DNA of 35,238 bases from Bacteroidales bacterium (GTDB lineage: Bacteria > Bacteroidota > Bacteroidia > Bacteroidales > UBA932), in contig WRBG01000002.1 of the NCBI GenBank assembly GCA_009784635.1, positions 1 to 35,238 of the forward strand, written 5' to 3'. A program made the translations under genes and the position numbers. The notes under the pieces are model-generated. The model saw only the letters and a program-made list of their open reading frames with translations, made no database searches and was not told the DNA's origin. Below, piece by piece: positions 18,818-28,997 of this stretch. Numbering within the stretch: position 1 is the stretch's first letter; each line of letters opens with the position of its first letter.

Positions 18818-18898
18818 ATCCTAAAATTATCCTGCAAAGATAGGAAAACTTTGCTTCGCGTACATAAAGCATTACCTTTACGCAAAATATTACAACCC

Positions 18899-20119
18899 AT
18901 GAAAAGAATCCTTATCCTTTGTACGACCGGACTGCTTTTTGTCTCCTGCGGGAACAATAACGTCCTTACTCCGGGTATCTGGAGGGCTGCCCTGCTTACG
19001 GAGCATTCCGTAGAAATTCCTTTTAACTTTGAACTGGAACTGTCGCCTGCCGACACGCTCATGTACATCATTACAGGAACAGACCGATATAAAGTCAAAG
19101 ACATCAGCATGGTCGGAGATTCCATGTTTATCAATCTGCCTTTGTTCAGCGCAAAATTTGCCCTGCTTTTAGAGAACGGAGCGCTAAACGGGAACTTTAT
19201 CCGCTCGTCCTATACCATGCCGGTGCGTATGGTCCCCGGAGACGCAAACCGGTTTAAAGTAACCAAAGGAGACGCCTCCCAAGCCGCCGGCCGGTGGCTG
19301 ATTAGCTTGAATACCCGGAATGGCGTCCGGGAAATTATCGGGGAATTTGAAGAACACGAAGAAAAAGTAACCGGTTCGTTTTTGACGCCTACCGGAGATT
19401 ATCGCTTTTTTGAGGGAACGGTAAACCACCAAAACCAACTGATGCTTTCTTCTTTTGACGGGAGCTTTGTACGCCTCTTTTTGGCTGATATTAACGGCGA
19501 CCGGTTGGAAAACTTGAAAATGTACTCCGGAAGTAGCGGATTAGAAGAAGGTTCGGGCATCAAAAATCCGGATGCAGCCCTTCCGGACGCCTATGCGGTT
19601 ACAGGGTTAAAAAAGGGATATACAAGTCTTGGATTCTCTTTTCCCAATGTAGACGGAGTCCCTGTTAGTCTTAAAGACGAGCGCTTTACAAACAAGGTTG
19701 TGGTGGTGCAGATTAGCGGCTCGTGGTGCCCCAATTGCTTGGACGAGAGTCGTTTTTTAATGGAGATGTACCGTAAATACGCGCCCAAGGTAGACATGCT
19801 CTGCCTCGCATTTGAGCGCGTTACCGATTTTGAGGAGGCCAAAAAAGAGGCCATGAAACTGGCAACTACGGCGGGCATCGAATACGACGTATTGATTACC
19901 GGCCACAGCTCATCCGCCGTACAGACCGCCCTTCCCGAATTGGACAATTTTAGGTCGTTCCCCACTACCATCATCATAGACAAGAAGGGAGAGGTCAGGC
20001 AGATTCATTCGGGTTTTTCCGGCCCCGGAACCGGCATACACTACCGTAACTATGTACAAAAATTTGAAGAATTTATAAACAAGCTACTCGCAGAGCCGGA
20101 TGTAAAACCCAATTCATAA
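18899..20119 (+). CDS. TlpA-family redoxin lipoprotein
   Basis: MKRILILCTTGLLFVSCGNN lipobox; VVVQISGSWCPNCLDESRFL active site; FPTTIIIDKKGEVRQIHSGFSGPGTG. Confidence 0.9.
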   Translation: MKRILILCTTGLLFVSCGNNNVLTPGIWRAALLTEHSVEIPFNFELELSPADTLMYIITGTDRYKVKDISMVGDSMFINLPLFSAKFALLLENGALNGNFIRSSYTMPVRMVPGDANRFKVTKGDASQAAGRWLISLNTRNGVREIIGEFEEHEEKVTGSFLTPTGDYRFFEGTVNHQNQLMLSSFDGSFVRLFLADINGDRLENLKMYSGSSGLEEGSGIKNPDAALPDAYAVTGLKKGYTSLGFSFPNVDGVPVSLKDERFTNKVVVVQISGSWCPNCLDESRFLMEMYRKYAPKVDMLCLAFERVTDFEEAKKEAMKLATTAGIEYDVLITGHSSSAVQTALPELDNFRSFPTTIIIDKKGEVRQIHSGFSGPGTGIHYRNYVQKFEEFINKLLAEPDVKPNS

Positions 20120-20128
20120 ATACATTCC

Positions 20129-20605
20129 CTACTCGTACTGAGCAAGTATGTCTTTCAGTTGATTTGCCTCTACACGTCCATGCACCTTTTCGCCTATCAT
20201 CACCACGGGAGCCAAGCCGCAGGCGCCCACGCAGCGAAGACAATTCAAGGAGAATTTTCCGTCCGGAGTGACGCCTCCTACCTCAATGTCCAACTCCCGT
20301 TTGAGGCCGTCCACAATCTTTTCGGCGCCCCGCACGTAACAGGCGGTGCCCATACATACGGCAATGGGGTATTTCCCTTTGGGTTTCATGGTAAAGAAGG
20401 CGTAGAAAGTTACCACTCCATACACCTTGGCAACCGAAATATTCAACTCCTTAGCAATAACCTGTTGCACCTCGGCAGGCAGGTAGCCAAAGGCTTCTTG
20501 GGTTTTATGGAGGACGTTGATAAGTTCTGACGCCTGATTATCGAACGATGCACAGATGTCTTTAATGGTTTGTATTTGGCAGTCTTGTAAAACTGTTGTG
20601 TTCAT
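20129..20605 (-). CDS. hydC: Electron-bifurcating [FeFe]-hydrogenase subunit C (NuoE-like 2Fe-2S)
   Basis: VYGVVTFYAFF, CMGTACYVRGA, CLRCVGACGLAPVVMI; hydB-hydA-hydC order. Confidence 0.92.
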   Translation of the reverse strand: MNTTVLQDCQIQTIKDICASFDNQASELINVLHKTQEAFGYLPAEVQQVIAKELNISVAKVYGVVTFYAFFTMKPKGKYPIAVCMGTACYVRGAEKIVDGLKRELDIEVGGVTPDGKFSLNCLRCVGACGLAPVVMIGEKVHGRVEANQLKDILAQYE

Positions 20606-20617
20606 GGTAATGGTTGA

Positions 20618-22369
20618 TTATTTCGATTTGTCAAAATAGTGTGTATGCAATAGATGATGCGCTTTTTCGCTCAGCGGACTCCCAAGAAATTCTTCGTACA
20701 ATTTCTTTATGTACGGATTTTCGTGCGATTTGCGGACAGGCTTTTGGGCGTCTTCGCGATACAGCGCCTCATGGCGTGCTTGGAGGATGTGGGACTCTCC
20801 ATGGTGGAGCGGTTGCCCACCACCGCCGATACAACCGCCCGGACAGGCCATGATTTCGATGGCGTGGAAGTTGTATTGACCCGACCGGATTCCGTCGAGC
20901 AGTTTGCGTGCGTTGCCCAATTGATGGGCAATACCAATATTGATTTTGGTGCCGTTGAAGTCAACGGTAGCCATGCGAATCCCCTCTAAGCCCCTAAGTT
21001 CACGAAAATCTACCTGCTCCAATTTTTTGCCTGTAAATATCTCATAGGCAGTACGTACTGCGGCTTCAATCACCCCGCCGGTTGTTCCAAAAATAACGCC
21101 CGCGCCGGTAGATTCGCCCATCGGATTATCAAATTCCGCATCGGATAAAGCCTTAAAATTGATGTTGGCCTCGCGGATAAGGTGGGCCAATTCTCTGGTA
21201 GAAAGGGCAAAATCTACATCGGGATTGCCGTTGACTTTAAATTCGTCTCGTTGACATTCGTATTTCTTTGCCAAACAGGGCATAATCGATACTACCACCA
21301 AATCTTCGCGTTTTACGCCTAATTTATCGGCTAAATAAGTTTTGGCCACTGCTCCAAACATTTGCTGGGGAGAACGGGCGGTTGAAGGCACGTCGAGCAT
21401 GTCGGGATAGTTGTATTCAAAGAAGTTCACCCAAGCCGGACAGCAGGAGGTTAAAATCGGAAGTTTCACATTCTTGTCGCCCTCAAGGAACTTGGAAATA
21501 CGTCCCAACAATTCCGCTCCTTCTTCCATGACGGTCAGGTCTGCGGCAAAATCGGTATCGAATACATAATCAAAGCCCATTTCTTTTAATGCAGCCGTCA
21601 TTTTTCCGGTAACCAAAGTACCGGGCTCCATACCAAATTCTTCGCCCAAGGCAGCGCGAACAGCCGGAGCGGTTTGTACAATCACCGTCTTGGCAGGGTC
21701 TGCTAAGGCTCGGATTACCTTTTGGGTTTGGTCTACTTCTGTTAGGGCGCCGGTGGGGCAAACCGCCACGCACTGTCCGCAGAAGGTACAGGGCGAGTCA
21801 ATCAAATCCCGCTCAAAAGCCGGAGCAACCACCGACATGAATCCGCGGTTCACGGCGTGAAGGGCGCCTACGGTTTGGATTACATTACAAGCCGTTTCGC
21901 AACGACGACACATGACGCATTTATCCATATCGCGGATGATGGAAGGCGACATATCTTTGCGATAGGTTGACATTTCGGCGTTTTCTACCGAGTGGATTTC
22001 ACGGATGCCCAATTGCACCGACAGGTCTTGCAGTTCGCAACGTCCCGATTTAGGGCAAATCAAACAGTCTTTGGGATGGTCCGAGAGAATCAGTTCCAAT
22101 ACCGTTTTGCGGGCATTGAGCACTCTGGGAGAATGGGTTTTAATGACCATGCCTTCTGTGCAGGTAGTTACGCAGGAGGGCACCAAATTACGGCGTCCGG
22201 CTACTTCCACCACACAAATCCTGCATCCGGCAGGATGATTTTTGAATCCCACCGCTTCTAAATTCATATAGCAGAGCTTGGGAATGTCAATGCCTATCTG
22301 CTTGGCAGCATCGTACACAGTAGTATTAGGAGCTACTTCTACGGGTTTTTTATCTATCGTAACTTTCAT
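20618..22369 (-). CDS. hydA: [FeFe]-hydrogenase catalytic subunit A
   Basis: N-terminal NuoG-like 2Fe-2S, ferredoxin clusters (CVMCRRCETAC, CTFCGQCVAVCPTGA), H-cluster motifs TSCCPAW, MPCLAKKYE, ACPGGCIGGGGQP. Confidence 0.96.
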   Translation of the reverse strand: MKVTIDKKPVEVAPNTTVYDAAKQIGIDIPKLCYMNLEAVGFKNHPAGCRICVVEVAGRRNLVPSCVTTCTEGMVIKTHSPRVLNARKTVLELILSDHPKDCLICPKSGRCELQDLSVQLGIREIHSVENAEMSTYRKDMSPSIIRDMDKCVMCRRCETACNVIQTVGALHAVNRGFMSVVAPAFERDLIDSPCTFCGQCVAVCPTGALTEVDQTQKVIRALADPAKTVIVQTAPAVRAALGEEFGMEPGTLVTGKMTAALKEMGFDYVFDTDFAADLTVMEEGAELLGRISKFLEGDKNVKLPILTSCCPAWVNFFEYNYPDMLDVPSTARSPQQMFGAVAKTYLADKLGVKREDLVVVSIMPCLAKKYECQRDEFKVNGNPDVDFALSTRELAHLIREANINFKALSDAEFDNPMGESTGAGVIFGTTGGVIEAAVRTAYEIFTGKKLEQVDFRELRGLEGIRMATVDFNGTKINIGIAHQLGNARKLLDGIRSGQYNFHAIEIMACPGGCIGGGGQPLHHGESHILQARHEALYREDAQKPVRKSHENPYIKKLYEEFLGSPLSEKAHHLLHTHYFDKSK

Positions 22370-22382
22370 ATTATCTATCTAA

Positions 22383-24245
22383 TTATTGGATGATTATTGC
22401 ATTGAATTTACATTTTTCAAAGCAGGCGCCGCAACGGATACATTTATCTTGATTGATGAGGTGCGCCAGTCGTTTTTCTCCGGTGATGGCATTGGTGGGG
22501 CAGGCTTTGATACAGGCCGTGCAACCGATGCACTTTTCCGGAATGATAAAATACTGTTTCAATGCCTTGCATTGGCCGGCGGGGCACTTTTTGTCCCGCA
22601 CATGGGCTAAGTATTCGTCGTAAAAATAATCGAGGGTCGAGAGTACGGGGTTGGGCGAGGTCTGGCCCAATCCGCAAAGCGCCGTGTCTTTAATTACGAA
22701 GCTCAGATTGCGCAAATAATCCAAATCTTCTTCTGTGCCCCTGCCCCTGCATATCCTGTGCAACAACTCGTGTAAGCGTTTGTTTCCTACGCGGCAAGGC
22801 GAGCATTTTCCGCAGGATTCCTCCACGGTAAATTCAAGGTAAAACTTGGCGATGGCCGGCATACAGTCGTCTTGGTCCATCACAATCATGCCTCCCGAAC
22901 CCATCATCGAGCCGGCGGCAGTTAGGTTTTCGTAATCAATAGGCGTGTCCAAATGCTTTTCAATCAGACAGCCACCCGAAGGGCCTCCCGTTTGCACGGC
23001 TTTGAACTGTTTGTCGCCTTTGATGCCGCCTCCGATTTCAAAAATAACTTCGCGGAGGGTAATCCCCATAGGCACTTCTATCAAGCCCACATTATTGATT
23101 TTTCCGGCCAATGCAAATACCTTGGTACCTTTGGACGTTTCTGTTCCGATGCTTGAAAACCATTCGTGGCCTTTAAGGTAAATCGCCGGCACATTGGCAA
23201 ATGTTTCTACATTGTTCACGTTGGAAGGCTGACCCATATAGCCCGATTCGGCGGGGAAGGGCGGTTTTACGGTTGGTTCGCCACGCTCGCCTTCCATAGA
23301 ATGAATCAGAGCTGTTTCTTCTCCGCAGACAAAGGCGCCGGCTCCGTAACGCAATTCAAGCTCAAAAGCAAAACCGCTTCCAAAAATATCTTCGCCCAAA
23401 AAGCCGAAGTCTCGCGCCTGCTCTATGGCAATTTGCAAACGCTTGATTGCCAAAGGATATTCTGCGCGGATATACACCAAGCCTTTGGACGCCCCAATAC
23501 AGTAGCCGCAGATAGCCATGGCCTCAATCACAGAATGTGGGTCGCCTTCGAGAATCGAACGGTCCATAAAGGCGCCGGGGTCTCCTTCATCGGCATTACA
23601 TATTACGTATTTTTGGTCGGCCTTATTATTATAGGCGTATTCCCATTTGAGGCCGGCGGGAAAACCGCCGCCGCCCCGACCTCGAAGTCCGGACTTTTTC
23701 ATAATGTCTATGGCCTCGACTTGGGACATCTTGAGCACTGCGCCCAAAGCGGCATAACCATCTCGAGCAATATATTCGTCCATGTTTTCGGGGTCAATAA
23801 AACCGCAGTTGCGCAGGGCTATCCGGATTTGTTTATGCTTGGACTCATCTTTTGCATCAATCGTTTGATAATCAACTGGCAAAATGCCATTAATCTCCTC
23901 TCCCCGCTTGATATATTTGTCCACAATTTCAACGGCCTTTTGGGTATTTACGTAGCCGAACACTACCGGCTCGCAGCCGGGTTTATGCACTTCCACAGTC
24001 GGTTCGGCATAGCAGTAGCCTACACAGCCGACTTGACTTACCACAGCATTTAGGTTTTCCCTTTCCATTTTTTCGAGAAAGGCATTCATGGTCTCACGAG
24101 CGCCCGAAGCAATGCCGCAAGTAGCCATACCTACTTTGACTTGCACCATACCAGCGTCGTCGTTACTTTTTGGGTGGAGCCGGGGGTTGTTAACTACCTG
24201 CTGTTTCCTATTGAGCAGGCCTTCCAGCGACCTAATTTTATTCAT
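22383..24245 (-). CDS. hydB: Electron-bifurcating [FeFe]-hydrogenase subunit B (NuoF-like)
   Basis: GLRGRGGGGFPAGLKWE, NADEGDPGAFMDR, ESCGKCSPCRVG, C-terminal 2x[4Fe-4S]; start at MNKIRSLEGLLNRKQQ (24245), not 24554. Confidence 0.95.
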   Translation of the reverse strand: MNKIRSLEGLLNRKQQVVNNPRLHPKSNDDAGMVQVKVGMATCGIASGARETMNAFLEKMERENLNAVVSQVGCVGYCYAEPTVEVHKPGCEPVVFGYVNTQKAVEIVDKYIKRGEEINGILPVDYQTIDAKDESKHKQIRIALRNCGFIDPENMDEYIARDGYAALGAVLKMSQVEAIDIMKKSGLRGRGGGGFPAGLKWEYAYNNKADQKYVICNADEGDPGAFMDRSILEGDPHSVIEAMAICGYCIGASKGLVYIRAEYPLAIKRLQIAIEQARDFGFLGEDIFGSGFAFELELRYGAGAFVCGEETALIHSMEGERGEPTVKPPFPAESGYMGQPSNVNNVETFANVPAIYLKGHEWFSSIGTETSKGTKVFALAGKINNVGLIEVPMGITLREVIFEIGGGIKGDKQFKAVQTGGPSGGCLIEKHLDTPIDYENLTAAGSMMGSGGMIVMDQDDCMPAIAKFYLEFTVEESCGKCSPCRVGNKRLHELLHRICRGRGTEEDLDYLRNLSFVIKDTALCGLGQTSPNPVLSTLDYFYDEYLAHVRDKKCPAGQCKALKQYFIIPEKCIGCTACIKACPTNAITGEKRLAHLINQDKCIRCGACFEKCKFNAIIIQ

Positions 24246-24369
24246 ATTAATCTTTGTTTTAAAAAATTTAGGGCCGTAAAGGTAGAGATTTTTTTTGTAA
24301 CGGCAAAAAATAAAGGCCACCCGGTGGGGGTGTAGATTCAACAACCGGTACCGGGCTTCGACAATACGG

Positions 24370-25455
24370 CTACCGGAGTTGAGGCGTTTGCGAGGGAGGG
24401 CTGTAGGTGTAATCCCTTGGCAGCATATCTCCAAGCCGCTGTTCACCCATACGGCCAAAGAACATAAGGTTGTCAATGGTGTCGGGATTCCCAAACTCAT
24501 CCACAGAAAATCGATTGGTAAGAAAAACAAGCTCAGAACGGAAGTTTCTTTCATCCATAATGTTGATAACTCCGTACACAGGTCCTTCCATCACCCTGTC
24601 GTGACTGCGCCTTAAATTGGTATGGGGAATAATCAACACTGTACGCCGAGGCGATGCACTGGTGATTACAAAGTATTGCTCCGTATCAATCTTGGTAAGT
24701 CTATTGAAAATTCTGAATTTTGATTCTTCTAATGTATTGTCAACAAGATTTTTAAAAAAATATCTCGAAGAACGAAGATGGGTTTCATCCCTCCGCGTTT
24801 TGAACCTGATGTTGTAGGGGCTTTGGTCAACAAAGGAGGACGTTCCTTTGAATGAAACACTGATTGCCTTTTCCATACTCAACGTATGTTCGGTATATTG
24901 AATGCTAAAACTGCGCAAATCAAAAGTAACGCGATAAGCCAAATATCTGTTTTCGACAATAATAGGTTCAAGGGAATATCCTGTTAACGTATTGGTGGAA
25001 CGACTATAGCTCAATACTATATCATCTTCGTTTACAATGATGCAAGATTGACCGGCTGCGCTCATGCCCAAAAACTGTTCCTTGAATACTTTCATCTTTG
25101 CTTCGCGTGGGAACCACTCCCGCTCTGCTACTACTCTGGCTTCCTGAAGTATATTTGTTTTTTCCCTTAGAAAGAACGCTTTTTCAAGGCGCTCGAACGG
25201 GGGCTTAATGACCAAGGATTCGTATGACAAATGACTAAATATCAAGTCAGCATTCATTGCCTGATTGACAACAAGTCTAAAATTTCCGTCTCTATCCGAA
25301 GTGGTAATAGTGGATGTTCCATCTAAATAAATAACTACTCCGGGAATTGTTTCCCTTGTTCTTGAGTCATATACGGTGCCTTCTAAAACTTGGGCATGTA
25401 TCTTGCAGAACGTCAAGAAACTGATAATACAGATAACTATCTTCGTGGAAATCAT
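24370..25455 (-). CDS. Exported protein with carboxypeptidase-regulatory-like N-terminal domain
   Basis: Signal peptide MISTKIVICIISFLTFCKIHAQ; VLEGTVYDSRTRETIPGVVIYLDGTSTITTSDRDGNFRLVV. Confidence 0.8.
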   Translation of the reverse strand: MISTKIVICIISFLTFCKIHAQVLEGTVYDSRTRETIPGVVIYLDGTSTITTSDRDGNFRLVVNQAMNADLIFSHLSYESLVIKPPFERLEKAFFLREKTNILQEARVVAEREWFPREAKMKVFKEQFLGMSAAGQSCIIVNEDDIVLSYSRSTNTLTGYSLEPIIVENRYLAYRVTFDLRSFSIQYTEHTLSMEKAISVSFKGTSSFVDQSPYNIRFKTRRDETHLRSSRYFFKNLVDNTLEESKFRIFNRLTKIDTEQYFVITSASPRRTVLIIPHTNLRRSHDRVMEGPVYGVINIMDERNFRSELVFLTNRFSVDEFGNPDTIDNLMFFGRMGEQRLGDMLPRDYTYSPPSQTPQLR

Positions 25456-25465
25456 GACGATAAGG

Positions 25466-26581
25466 TCAAAAACTCTTTATATAGCATCGCCGCCGCATAA
25501 ATTTTTTGTTGTCGTACTCGCTCCAGACATTAACCGCTACATTGGTTTCTACCTGTGGATTGGAAATCCCTATCTTGATTTTTCTTTTGATAAAGGCATC
25601 ATTCAAGTAGACGTGATAAATCGACGACAGTCCTTTCTTTTGCCAGCTGGGATGGGCTCCGTTCAGCATCAAGTCAATGGAATCGTAGAAAAAATAGGCT
25701 TTTAAAATATGGAACCAGCCAAAAGGAAAGAGTCGGCCTTTGGCCTTTTGAAAGCCCTTGGAAAGGCTGGGGAAGCAGATGGCAAAAGCCACAATATTAT
25801 CTTGAGGGTCAAGAACAAAACAAGTCAATTCTTTACGAATCATACGCAAATAAAGGGAGGCTCCCGAGTTGATTTCGTCTACCGTAAGCGGAATAAAGTT
25901 ATGCACCGACTTAAAGCTCTCGTTATAGGTCTCAAAAAACTTTCCGGCCAATTGCTTCAAGATTTTCTTATTCTTAAAATCGAATATTCTGAGGTTGTAT
26001 TTTTCCAAAATGAGTTCGTTGATTCGCTTCACCTTATCGGGAATATCTTGAGAAGCATTCATTTCATACTGCATCCAATCTAATTCTTTTTCAAAGCCCA
26101 ATTCTTCCATGATTCGGAAATAGTAGGGATGGTTGTAGAGGCAGTTTATAGGAGGAATCTTATCGAAGCCTTCTATCAACATGCCTTGACGGTTCCATGT
26201 ATTAAAGCCCAACGGCCCGTGCATTGTGGTCATGCCCATTGATTTGCCCCATGTTTCTACCTGATGAAGCAGGGCCTTGGCCACCGCAATATCGTCTATA
26301 AAATCAAACCAGCCGAAACGTATCCGCGTGTGGTTATACAAATCGTTGGCACGAGGGTTTACAATGCCGGCAATCCGTCCCGCGATTTGTCCGTTCTTGT
26401 AAGCCAGCCAAAGTTTCATGGAACAATAGGCCAAAGACGGACTGCCGCTCAAGGTTTTCATTTCGTCAATCCTCAAAGCCGGAACATAGTATTTGTTGTC
26501 TTTATACAGTTGGGCGGGAAAATCCACAAAACGCCTAAGGTCGCGCCTATCTATTACTTCTTTAATTTGAATATCCATCAA
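25466..26581 (-). CDS. GNAT-like acyltransferase family protein
   Basis: FVDFPAQLYKDNKYYVPALRIDEMKTL..., IAGRIAGIVNPRAND..., resembles conserved Bacteroidetes N-acetyltransferase-like proteins. Confidence 0.6.
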   Translation of the reverse strand: MMDIQIKEVIDRRDLRRFVDFPAQLYKDNKYYVPALRIDEMKTLSGSPSLAYCSMKLWLAYKNGQIAGRIAGIVNPRANDLYNHTRIRFGWFDFIDDIAVAKALLHQVETWGKSMGMTTMHGPLGFNTWNRQGMLIEGFDKIPPINCLYNHPYYFRIMEELGFEKELDWMQYEMNASQDIPDKVKRINELILEKYNLRIFDFKNKKILKQLAGKFFETYNESFKSVHNFIPLTVDEINSGASLYLRMIRKELTCFVLDPQDNIVAFAICFPSLSKGFQKAKGRLFPFGWFHILKAYFFYDSIDLMLNGAHPSWQKKGLSSIYHVYLNDAFIKRKIKIGISNPQVETNVAVNVWSEYDNKKFMRRRCYIKSF

Positions 26582-26608
26582 TCTATATTTTTGAACAAGC
26601 TAAGGTAA

Positions 26609-27340
26609 TCATTTTTGTGAAACCGACAAAAGCAAGCCATCCACCGCCGCTTGAGCGCACACGCAGCCAAACACCGCCGGCAAGTAGGAAATGCTGCCCA
26701 CCTGAGATTTTTTGTTGCGTTCTTCGCATGGGATAATAGCTTTAGTATCGGGAAGTTCAATGGAAAAAACAGCTTGAAATCCTTTGTTTATTCCTAACTT
26801 GCGCAATCGTTTGCGCAGCATAAAGGCCAACGGACAGTTGTAGGATTTGGAAATATCGGCAAGCCTCACCATGGTGGCATCTCGTTTGGCGCCGGCGCCC
26901 ATGGAGCTTACCAAGGGAAGTCCCTGTTTCATGGCCGCAGCAATAAGGGCGATTTTGGGAGAAAGGGTGTCTATGGCGTCTACAACAAAGTCTAACGGGC
27001 GATTCACTACCAAATCCGAAGCCGAAGATTCGTCAATATACAGGTCTATCGCCTCCAAGACTATTTGGGCATTGATATCGCGGAGTCTGGCGGCCATCAG
27101 TTGGGTTTTGGGCCGGCCCATGGTACTCTCCAAGGCTAATAATTGACGGTTGCGGTTGGTCAAGCTGATTATATCGTTGTCTACCAAAACCAAATGTCCG
27201 ACCCCTACCCGCGCCAGCATTTCGGCTGCATAAGCCCCCACCCCGCCCAATCCGGCTACCAACACCCTGCTTTGTTGCAGTTTTGCTAAAGCCTCGGCGC
27301 CCAAGAGCCATTCGGTACGGGTCAACCAATGCTCATTCAT
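26609..27340 (-). CDS. tcdA: tRNA threonylcarbamoyladenosine dehydratase (ThiF/E1-like)
   Basis: RVLVAGLGGVGAYAAEMLARVGVGHLVLVDNDIISLTNRNRQ; SMGAGAKRDAT. Confidence 0.9.
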   Translation of the reverse strand: MNEHWLTRTEWLLGAEALAKLQQSRVLVAGLGGVGAYAAEMLARVGVGHLVLVDNDIISLTNRNRQLLALESTMGRPKTQLMAARLRDINAQIVLEAIDLYIDESSASDLVVNRPLDFVVDAIDTLSPKIALIAAAMKQGLPLVSSMGAGAKRDATMVRLADISKSYNCPLAFMLRKRLRKLGINKGFQAVFSIELPDTKAIIPCEERNKKSQVGSISYLPAVFGCVCAQAAVDGLLLSVSQK

Positions 27341-28124
27341 CGCCTGTTATGCTTTTAGCCCGCTCCCAAATTTCATCCATTTCCCCCAAGGTCATTTCTT
27401 TTAAAGACCTGCCTTTTTTAATCGTTTCCCGCTCCAAATAAGCAAAACGCCGCATAAACTTCCGGTTGGTGAGTTCAAGGGCCGTTTCGGGATTGATTCC
27501 GTAAAGGCGGGCGACATTCACCAAGGAAAAAAGCAAATCCCCAAACTCCGCCTCCATCTGTGGCGAATCATCTCTTTTTTGCGCCTCTTTAAATTCGGCC
27601 AATTCTTCTTCTACCTTATCCCAAACCTGCGCTCTCTCCTCCCAGTCAAAACCTACCGCTCTGGCCTTATCCTGCATCCGGTAGGCTTTTATCAAGGCAG
27701 GCAGACCCAAAGGCACGCCGGATAACACGGCTTTATTTCCACCTTTCTCCGTTATCTTTAGGGCTTCCCAATTTTCTACCACCTCTCCCGAATCCCTAAC
27801 CGCCCGCTCCCCAAAAACATGAGGATGGCGGTAGGTTAACTTTTCGGACAATTTTTGTATGACGTCTTCCATGCTAAAGGTCTGCTGTTCAGAGCCGATT
27901 TTTGCGTAGAATACAATATGCAACAACATATCGCCCAACTCCTTGGCAATGCCCGTATGGTCTCGCTCCAAAATGGCTTCACTCAGTTCGTAGGTCTCCT
28001 CTATGGTTAGGGGACGCAGGCTTTCTATGGTTTGCTCTTTATCCCAAGGACATTTTTCTCTAAGCGCGTCCATAATATCCAACAGTCGGCCAAAGGCCTT
28101 TAAGGTTCTATCTCTTTCGTTCAT
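27333..28124 (-). CDS. mazG: Nucleoside triphosphate pyrophosphohydrolase
   Basis: LREKCPWDKEQTIESLRPLTIEETYELSEAI, KELGDMLLHIVFYAKIG. Confidence 0.95.
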   Translation of the reverse strand: MNERDRTLKAFGRLLDIMDALREKCPWDKEQTIESLRPLTIEETYELSEAILERDHTGIAKELGDMLLHIVFYAKIGSEQQTFSMEDVIQKLSEKLTYRHPHVFGERAVRDSGEVVENWEALKITEKGGNKAVLSGVPLGLPALIKAYRMQDKARAVGFDWEERAQVWDKVEEELAEFKEAQKRDDSPQMEAEFGDLLFSLVNVARLYGINPETALELTNRKFMRRFAYLERETIKKGRSLKEMTLGEMDEIWERAKSITGDE

Positions 28125-28884
28125 AAAATTTTATTCGTATTTCCGAATGGGTATCCATACTTTCTAACTGGGCCAAATTGGCTTTGTTGATGGCTATTTC
28201 CAAGCACCCCACGCTGTTAAACAGTGCCAGCATTTGGCCGTCGGCCACCTCGTCGTAGCCGCCTACTATGCCCTCTAATCTGGCAAAAGTCCCCCGTACA
28301 AAAATTTCAAAAGCCCGCCCTTGGCATACCTTTATAAAGAGGGCCCGACTGATGTTGGTGATGGCGTTTCCATAAGAATCTATATACACCACCCGACCCA
28401 CGATTTCCGAAGCGCTGTACACCGGACGACCGGGGGATTCGGTTTGCAGGACACAGGATTTGGTTTCTGATTCCACACGGCCCTCCACAATGGCCGCCAC
28501 CGCTCGGGTAAAAAGCAAAAGCGAGGCAAAGGAATAGGGGCCCACAGGTACGGGAAGCGCAAATGCCTCAGCAGGAGGGTCGTCAAAAAGCAAACTAAAG
28601 CGACCGTCGTTCAAGCCCACAAAATAATGGTCCCGCGCATATACAATCACCATGGGCACCAAAGGTTGGGGCTCGCACTGCACCGCAATCAAATGGATGC
28701 TGCCCGGTGGAAAATGAGCAAAAGCATGCCTCAGCACAAAGGCGCATTGCACTATATCAAAACTCCTGATTTGATGTGATATATCTACTATTTCCACTCC
28801 GGGACATCGGGAGCGGATAGCCCCTTTGAGGCTGCCTGCATAATAATCCTGCAGGTTCCAATCGGAAGTAAGGGTGACAAGCAT
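28108..28884 (-). CDS. SAM hydrolase / SAM hydroxide adenosyltransferase (DUF62) family
   Basis: TLTSDWNLQDYYAGSLKGAI, DISHQIRSFDIVQCAFVLRHAFAHFPPGSIHLIAV, YIDSYGNAITNI. Confidence 0.88.
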   Translation of the reverse strand: MLVTLTSDWNLQDYYAGSLKGAIRSRCPGVEIVDISHQIRSFDIVQCAFVLRHAFAHFPPGSIHLIAVQCEPQPLVPMVIVYARDHYFVGLNDGRFSLLFDDPPAEAFALPVPVGPYSFASLLLFTRAVAAIVEGRVESETKSCVLQTESPGRPVYSASEIVGRVVYIDSYGNAITNISRALFIKVCQGRAFEIFVRGTFARLEGIVGGYDEVADGQMLALFNSVGCLEIAINKANLAQLESMDTHSEIRIKFYERKR

Positions 28885-28997
28885 GCAGCCGGCAAATAAT
28901 AATAAATATACAAGGTATAACGATACAAAGGTAAAAAAGAATTCCTATTTTTACGCCCGATTATCTGTATGCCCCAATCCCGAATAATACCTTTTAT

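Noticed and set aside
24088-24335. Plus-strand ORFs at the 5' end of hydB and the extended 723-aa hydB start at 24554
   Set aside because: The hydB family start is at MNKIRSLEGLLNRKQQ (24245); the upstream extension and antisense ORFs are spurious open frames, as are the other antisense ORFs in the track.
24345-24354. CCGGTACCGG palindrome near the hydB upstream region
   Set aside because: A 10-bp palindrome without other context is not distinguishable from chance.
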